Positions 5,704 through 9,473 of a stretch of DNA of 9,473 bases are shown one piece after another. The notes below the pieces were generated by a model. It worked only from the letters and a program-made list of their open reading frames with translations. It was not told the DNA's origin and searched no databases. The stretch spans positions 4,287 through 13,759 of the forward strand of contig CAMYOP010000086.1 in the NCBI GenBank assembly GCA_947260045.1, given 5' to 3'. The stretch comes from an uncultured Desulfobulbaceae bacterium (GTDB lineage Bacteria; Desulfobacterota; Desulfobulbia; Desulfobulbales; Desulfobulbaceae). The translations under genes were made by a program, and so were the position numbers. Each line of letters starts with the position of its first letter. The stretch's first letter is position 1.

Positions 5704-7680
5704 ATGTTTGGAAAGTTAAGCCTTTCAGCGGTGCCATACCATGATCCTATAGTCATGTTAGCAGTGGGTGGGGCGATTGTGACGGGTCTCCTGATTTTGG
5801 TTCTGATCACTTACTTCCGCAAATGGACAATCCTCTGGCAGGATTGGCTGACCAGTGTCGACCACAAGAAGATCGGTATCATGTATATCATCATAGCAAT
5901 GGTCATGATGTTGCGTGGGCTTTCGGAAGCTTTCATGATGCGGGCTCAGCAAGCAATTGCTGCGGGTGGCTCCCATGGTTTTTTACCACCAGACCATTTC
6001 AACCAGTTATTTAGTGCGCACGGTACAGCTATGATTATCTTCGTGGCTATGCCATTTATGGTCGGTTTGATGAATATAGTAATACCACCGCAAATCGGTG
6101 CCAGGGACGTGGCATTTCCTTTTTTAAATTCTCTCAGCCTCTGGCTGACTGCCGCTGGTTTTATGTTGATGATGGTGTCACTGGGAGTGGGGGAGTTCTC
6201 CCAAGCTGGCTGGTCAGGTTATGCGCCTTTGACCGAACTGCAATACAGCCCAGGGGTAGGGGTGGATTATTGGATATGGGCTCTCCAGATTGCTGGCGTT
6301 GGTTCATTGATTACCAGCATTAACTTTCTCGTCACCATTTTGAATATGCGCGCTCCCGGCATGACGCTTATGCGCATGCCAGTCTTCGTGTGGACATCCT
6401 TGAGCTCAAGCGTACTTATTCTTCTCTCATTTCCAGTTCTGACAGCTGTCCTTGCCATGTTGACCCTGGACCGTTACCTGGGTATGCATTTTTTCACCAA
6501 CACCCTTGGCGGCAACTCTATGATGTATGTCAATCTGTTCTGGATGTGGGGTCATCCAGAAGTCTATATCGTAATTCTGCCAGCTTTCGGGATATATTCT
6601 GAAATCACTGCCACATTTTGCCGAAAACGACTGTTTAGTTATACCTCAATGGTATACGCCACAGCATCAATCATGATCCTGTCCTTTTCAGTCTGGGTGC
6701 ACCATTTTTTTACCATGGGCGCAGGTCCTAACGTCAATATCTTTTTCGGCATTACAACCATGATTATCGCCGTTCCTACTGGTGTAAAGATCTTTAATTG
6801 GCTTTTCACAATGTATCGGGGCCGCGTGCGATTCACCTCACCGATGCTCTGGACATTGGGCTTCATCACGGCCTTTACCGTTGGTGGCATGACAGGTGTT
6901 TTACTGGCCACGCCAGTTGCTGATTTCGTGCTCCACAACAGTTTGTTCCTGGTTGCGCATTTTCACAACGTGTTGATTCCTGGAGCGCTATTTGGATACA
7001 TTGCTGGCTATATCTATTGGTTTCCCAAAGCCTTCGGATTCCCTTTGAATGAGATGTGGGGTAAACGTGCTTTCTGGTTTTGGATGATCGGTTTTTATTT
7101 TGCCTTTTTACCTCTTTATGCACTTGGCTTTATGGGAATGCCCCGCCGTCTTGCATATTACGACAACCCAGCCTGGCAGCCTTTTCTGATCGTTGCGACA
7201 ATCGGTATCATTTTGATTCTGACTGGTGTTGCCTGCCAGGTAGTTCAATTGATTGTAAGCATCAGGCAGCGCCATTCCACCCGTGATTTGACTGGTGACC
7301 CCTGGGATGGCCGTACCCTGGAGTGGGCAACTTCTTCTCCTCCGCCTGTCTACAATTTTGCTGAAATACCCGTTGTGCATGATCTTGATGCGTTTACGGA
7401 TATGAAGGAAAACAACAGAGCAAATAAGAAAACAGATCAATACCATGATATCCATATGCCAAAAAACACGGCATCGGGCTTGATTAATGGGGTATTTGCT
7501 TTCTTGTTCGGATTTGCCATGGTCTGGCATATCTGGTGGCTTGCTATCATGTCCACCCTTGGTCTGCTTGTAGCTGTTATTTTCCACTCAGCTGACGATG
7601 ATACGGAATACACAATACCTGCTGCAGAAGTTGAACGAATTGAAAAGAGTAGTTTGCGGCAATCGGCCTCCGCCGCATAA
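5704..7680 (+). CDS. cyoB: Cytochrome bo3 quinol oxidase subunit I
   Basis: The catalytic, proton-pumping subunit: 658 residues against 663 in E. coli, and collinear in numbering through the catalytic core. Low-spin heme ligands are H106 and H421; the high-spin heme ligand is H419; CuB ligands are H284, H333 and H334, with the Y288 partner of the His-Tyr cross-link in HPEVY. D-channel residues D135, N124, N142 and E286 are present, as are K-channel K362 and heme-propionate-region D407 and H411. In the quinol-binding site R71, H98 and Q101 are kept but position 75 is Glu instead of Asp. The C-terminal RDLTGDPWDGRTLEWATSSP block (about 529-548) is typical of CyoB. The ATG is one base after cyoA, with GGAGAAGAG (5690-5698) upstream. 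Confidence 0.98.
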   Translation: MFGKLSLSAVPYHDPIVMLAVGGAIVTGLLILVLITYFRKWTILWQDWLTSVDHKKIGIMYIIIAMVMMLRGLSEAFMMRAQQAIAAGGSHGFLPPDHFNQLFSAHGTAMIIFVAMPFMVGLMNIVIPPQIGARDVAFPFLNSLSLWLTAAGFMLMMVSLGVGEFSQAGWSGYAPLTELQYSPGVGVDYWIWALQIAGVGSLITSINFLVTILNMRAPGMTLMRMPVFVWTSLSSSVLILLSFPVLTAVLAMLTLDRYLGMHFFTNTLGGNSMMYVNLFWMWGHPEVYIVILPAFGIYSEITATFCRKRLFSYTSMVYATASIMILSFSVWVHHFFTMGAGPNVNIFFGITTMIIAVPTGVKIFNWLFTMYRGRVRFTSPMLWTLGFITAFTVGGMTGVLLATPVADFVLHNSLFLVAHFHNVLIPGALFGYIAGYIYWFPKAFGFPLNEMWGKRAFWFWMIGFYFAFLPLYALGFMGMPRRLAYYDNPAWQPFLIVATIGIILILTGVACQVVQLIVSIRQRHSTRDLTGDPWDGRTLEWATSSPPPVYNFAEIPVVHDLDAFTDMKENNRANKKTDQYHDIHMPKNTASGLINGVFAFLFGFAMVWHIWWLAIMSTLGLLVAVIFHSADDDTEYTIPAAEVERIEKSSLRQSASAA

Positions 7681-7725
7681 AATTTTTCCGCAGATAGAAG
7701 GACCATGGCGGAAATTTTACCATAG
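7679..7725 (+). promoter_or_regulatory. cyoB-cyoC intercistronic hairpin with six-codon open frame
   Basis: This 52-base gap is the only sizeable one in the operon. AAAA (7679-7682) plus TTTCCGC (7685-7691) can pair with GCGGAAA (7708-7714) plus TTTT (7715-7718), with a two-T bulge and a 16-base loop, giving an 11-pair hairpin. The loop holds AAGGA (7698-7702) two bases before an ATG that opens a six-codon frame (MAEILP) ending at TAG 7723-7725. That stop overlaps the AGGA (7724-7727) probably used by cyoC. It may tune translation or mRNA stability and so set the CyoB to CyoC ratio; only four Ts follow the stem, so it is at best a weak terminator. The hairpin and frame are visible; the role is inferred. 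Confidence 0.35.
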
Positions 7726-7732
7726 GATCTAA

Positions 7733-8347
7733 ATGATGAATACTGACGCCACCACCATAGATGCCGTTGCAGAGGGTTCCGAACACCAGCATGCTCTCTC
7801 TAATCAGGCCTTCGGTTTCTGGCTATACATAATGAGTGACCTTGTCGTGTTTGCGGCGATATTTGCAACATATATAGTTCTAGGTCATAGCTATGCGGGT
7901 GGTCCCACAGGAAAGGATTTGTTTCACCTGCCATATGTTTTTGGCGAAACGCTGCTTCTGTTGTTTAGCAGTGCAAGCTATGGCCTTGCGATGTTGGCTC
8001 TGTATAAAAACAGAAAAAAATCGGTATTAACATGGCTCACCGTTACCTTCCTGCTCGGGCTTGGATTTGTGTCTATGGAGCTTAATGAATTCCACACCAT
8101 GATTAGCGAAGGGAACGGGCCAGAGCGTAGTGCCTTTCTTTCTGCTTTTTTTACCCTGGTTGGCACCCATGGAGCGCATGTGATATGCGGCCTGATCTGG
8201 ATGGCTGTCATGGCTGCTCAGGTTGTCTCCAAGGGACTAACTGCACCTGTCCAATCCAGGTTACTACGCTTGAGTATCTTCTGGCATTTTCTTGATATTG
8301 TATGGGTAGGAGTCTTTACTGTTGTTTATCTGATGGGGGTTATGTAA
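7733..8347 (+). CDS. cyoC: Cytochrome bo3 quinol oxidase subunit III
   Basis: A 204-residue subunit III, the same length as the E. coli protein. It does not carry metal centres and stabilises subunit I. Five membrane helices are predicted near 27-47, 66-90, 98-118, 134-160 and 175-200. Family blocks include FGFWLYIMSD (27-36), AGGPTGKDLF (55-64), ETLLLLFSS (72-80), the conserved E-x-x-EF (116-120), LSAFFTLVGTHGAHV (136-150) and SIFWHFLDIVWVGVFTVVYLMG (181-202, closely matching CyoC). The His-rich short N-terminus before the first helix is normal for CyoC. Two adjacent ATGs (7733 and 7736) are possible; AGGA at 7724-7727 is five or eight bases upstream, so either may serve. The gene is followed directly by cyoD with no gap. 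Confidence 0.96.
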   Translation: MMNTDATTIDAVAEGSEHQHALSNQAFGFWLYIMSDLVVFAAIFATYIVLGHSYAGGPTGKDLFHLPYVFGETLLLLFSSASYGLAMLALYKNRKKSVLTWLTVTFLLGLGFVSMELNEFHTMISEGNGPERSAFLSAFFTLVGTHGAHVICGLIWMAVMAAQVVSKGLTAPVQSRLLRLSIFWHFLDIVWVGVFTVVYLMGVM

Positions 8348-8677
8348 ATGAACCAAACGATTCTTGACAGCACTGGAGCAAGCAAGGGAAATTTTAAATC
8401 ATACGCTGTTGGATTTTTTCTATCCATTATTTTGACCACTATGGCTTTTGGATTGGTGACGCAAAAGGATGTGATACCCTATGGTTTCGTTTTCGCTGGT
8501 ATTTTTGTTGCGGGCGTACTGCAGATCCTGGTGCATCTTCACTACTTCCTACACTTAAATTCTTCCTCTTCTCCACGATGGAACCTGCTTGCTTTGGTGT
8601 TCACCGTGTTGATCATGACCCTCTTTGTTGGTGGGTCGATCTGGATCATGTCCAATCTGAATTATCGTATGATGTGA
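8348..8677 (+). CDS. cyoD: Cytochrome bo3 quinol oxidase subunit IV
   Basis: A 109-residue small membrane subunit, identical in length to E. coli CyoD, which helps assemble or stabilise the CuB site in subunit I. Three membrane helices lie near 17-37, 45-66 and 78-101. Recognisable blocks are SYAVGFFLSIILT (18-30), GIFVAGVLQILVHLHYFLHL (51-70) and WNLLALVFT (78-86). The ATG follows the cyoC TAA immediately (TAAATG), and GGGGG at 8335-8339 lies eight bases upstream. Expression should be coupled to cyoC by reinitiation. Confidence 0.96.
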   Translation: MNQTILDSTGASKGNFKSYAVGFFLSIILTTMAFGLVTQKDVIPYGFVFAGIFVAGVLQILVHLHYFLHLNSSSSPRWNLLALVFTVLIMTLFVGGSIWIMSNLNYRMM

Positions 8678-8679
8678 TT

Positions 8680-9473
8680 ATGGTTTTCACGATCAAAAAA
8701 TATATTCTCATCACCAAACCAGGAATCATATTCGGTAATCTGATCTCTGTAGCTGGAGGATTTTTTCTTGCTTCCAAAGGGCATGTTGATACCGAGGTTT
8801 TATTGGCGACTATAATGGGGATGTCTCTGGTTATCGCTTCCAGCTGTGTCTTTAACAACTGCTTTGACAGGGATATGGATTGTAAAATGACCAGGACCCA
8901 AAATCGAGTCATGGTCCAAGGTCTCATGACTCCACTTGTCGCCTTAATTTATGCGTCATTGCTTGGTATTGCAGGTATTGTATTGCTCTGGATGGCAACA
9001 AACTTTCTGTGCGTTGGAATCGTGCTTGTTGGCTTCACTATCTACGTGGTTGTTTACAGTCTGTATTTGAAACGCAGGTCGGCATATGCAATTCTGATTG
9101 GCAGCTTGGCAGGTGCAGCTCCTCCTTTGGTTGGCTATTGTGCGGTAACGAATCGGTTCGACTATGGCGCCCTTATATTATTGTTAATCTACAGTTTGTG
9201 GCAAATTCCTCATTCCTATGCGATCGCCATTTATCGTCTTAAAGATTACGCTGCCGCCGCCATCCCCATAATGCCTCTTGTCCATGGGATCTCCTCTACC
9301 AAAAAACATATCTTCTGGACTATTTTGATCTTTACAGTAGCTACCCTGATGTTGACTGTGGGAGGATATACAGGGTACAGCTTTCTTAGTGTGGCAGTTT
9401 TTATGGGACTGTTTTGGCTTTATATCGCCTGGACTGGATTTAAAGCTCCTGATAATCAGATTTGGGCCAGGAA
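8680..9473 (+). CDS. cyoE: Heme O synthase (protoheme IX farnesyltransferase), 3' end cut by window
   Basis: This gene runs off the right edge: 264 complete codons are present, and the E. coli protein has 296, so about 30 are missing. CyoE adds a farnesyl group to protoheme to make heme O for the high-spin site of CyoB. It is a UbiA-superfamily membrane protein. Visible motifs are TKPGIIFGNLISV (12-24), the first Asp motif NNCFDRDMDCKM (59-70) with RTQNR (72-76), YSLYLKRRSAYAILIGSL (126-143) with GAAPPLVGY (145-153), and WQIPHSYAIAIYRLKDY (174-190) with AAIPIMP (193-199). It starts two bases after the cyoD TGA with no clear ribosome site, so translational coupling is likely. It closely resembles the gammaproteobacterial protein and is unlike the other UbiA-family gene at 3414-4364. 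Confidence 0.96.
   Translation, partial: MVFTIKKYILITKPGIIFGNLISVAGGFFLASKGHVDTEVLLATIMGMSLVIASSCVFNNCFDRDMDCKMTRTQNRVMVQGLMTPLVALIYASLLGIAGIVLLWMATNFLCVGIVLVGFTIYVVVYSLYLKRRSAYAILIGSLAGAAPPLVGYCAVTNRFDYGALILLLIYSLWQIPHSYAIAIYRLKDYAAAAIPIMPLVHGISSTKKHIFWTILIFTVATLMLTVGGYTGYSFLSVAVFMGLFWLYIAWTGFKAPDNQIWAR

Noticed and set aside
7108..7587. A 159-codon antisense open frame inside cyoB
   Set aside because: It lies opposite conserved CyoB sequence, with no domain, no ribosome site and shadow-like composition.
4779..7680. Cytochrome c oxidase (aa3) instead of quinol oxidase
   Set aside because: CyoA has no CuA cysteines or histidines, while CyoB has the quinol-site residues and the CyoB C-terminal block; the operon has the cyoABCDE order.
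1..9473. tRNA, rRNA, CRISPR, insertion sequence or defence system
   Set aside because: No cloverleaf, no regular spaced repeats and no transposase or nuclease-like frame was seen in any gap or gene.

Overview
The window (about 45% GC by eye, 9473 bases) holds ten recognisable protein genes in three transcription blocks. No RNA gene, insertion sequence or CRISPR array was seen. The left block looks deltaproteobacterial (Desulfobacterota/Geobacter-like) to me. That view rests on the cytochrome b5-DUF2231 protein, the MenG-type methyltransferase, the small methyltransferase and the UbiA-type prenyltransferase, and it is a judgement from remembered families with only moderate to low confidence. 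The respiratory block on the right instead reads very much like the enterobacterial/gammaproteobacterial cyo operon.

Region 1 (1-2497, plus strand) is a tight three-gene run: an EboE-type TIM-barrel protein, a MenG/UbiE-type quinone C-methyltransferase and a small class I SAM methyltransferase. They are joined by ATGA and TAATG stop/start overlaps and each downstream gene has a clear AAGGAG ribosome site. The run probably continues upstream of the window, because two reading frames close at bases 31 and 35, as expected for the tail of a preceding gene.

Region 2 (2501-4364, minus strand) converges on region 1 with a 3-base gap. In order of transcription it has a UbiA-superfamily membrane prenyltransferase, a 184-base gap with a perfect 14-base palindrome, and a cytochrome b5 domain fused to a four-helix DUF2231 membrane domain. 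The ebo-type gene, the two methyltransferases and the prenyltransferase together suggest synthesis of an isoprenoid or quinone-like lipid, but no substrate can be read from sequence.

Region 3 (4365-9473, plus strand) begins with a 414-base divergent intergenic region that contains a dense set of inverted repeats. It is followed by cyoA-cyoB-cyoC-cyoD-cyoE, the complete cytochrome bo3 quinol oxidase operon. cyoE, the heme O synthase, is cut by the right edge about 30 codons before its expected end. CyoB keeps all heme, CuB and proton-channel residues at E. coli numbering but has Glu in place of Asp75 of the quinol site. The gene gaps in the operon are 0-2 bases except between cyoB and cyoC, where 52 bases hold a hairpin and a six-codon open frame.

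Taken together, the window places possible quinone or lipid-modifying enzymes beside a quinol-oxidising, proton-pumping terminal oxidase. A functional link between the two is an inference from proximity only.
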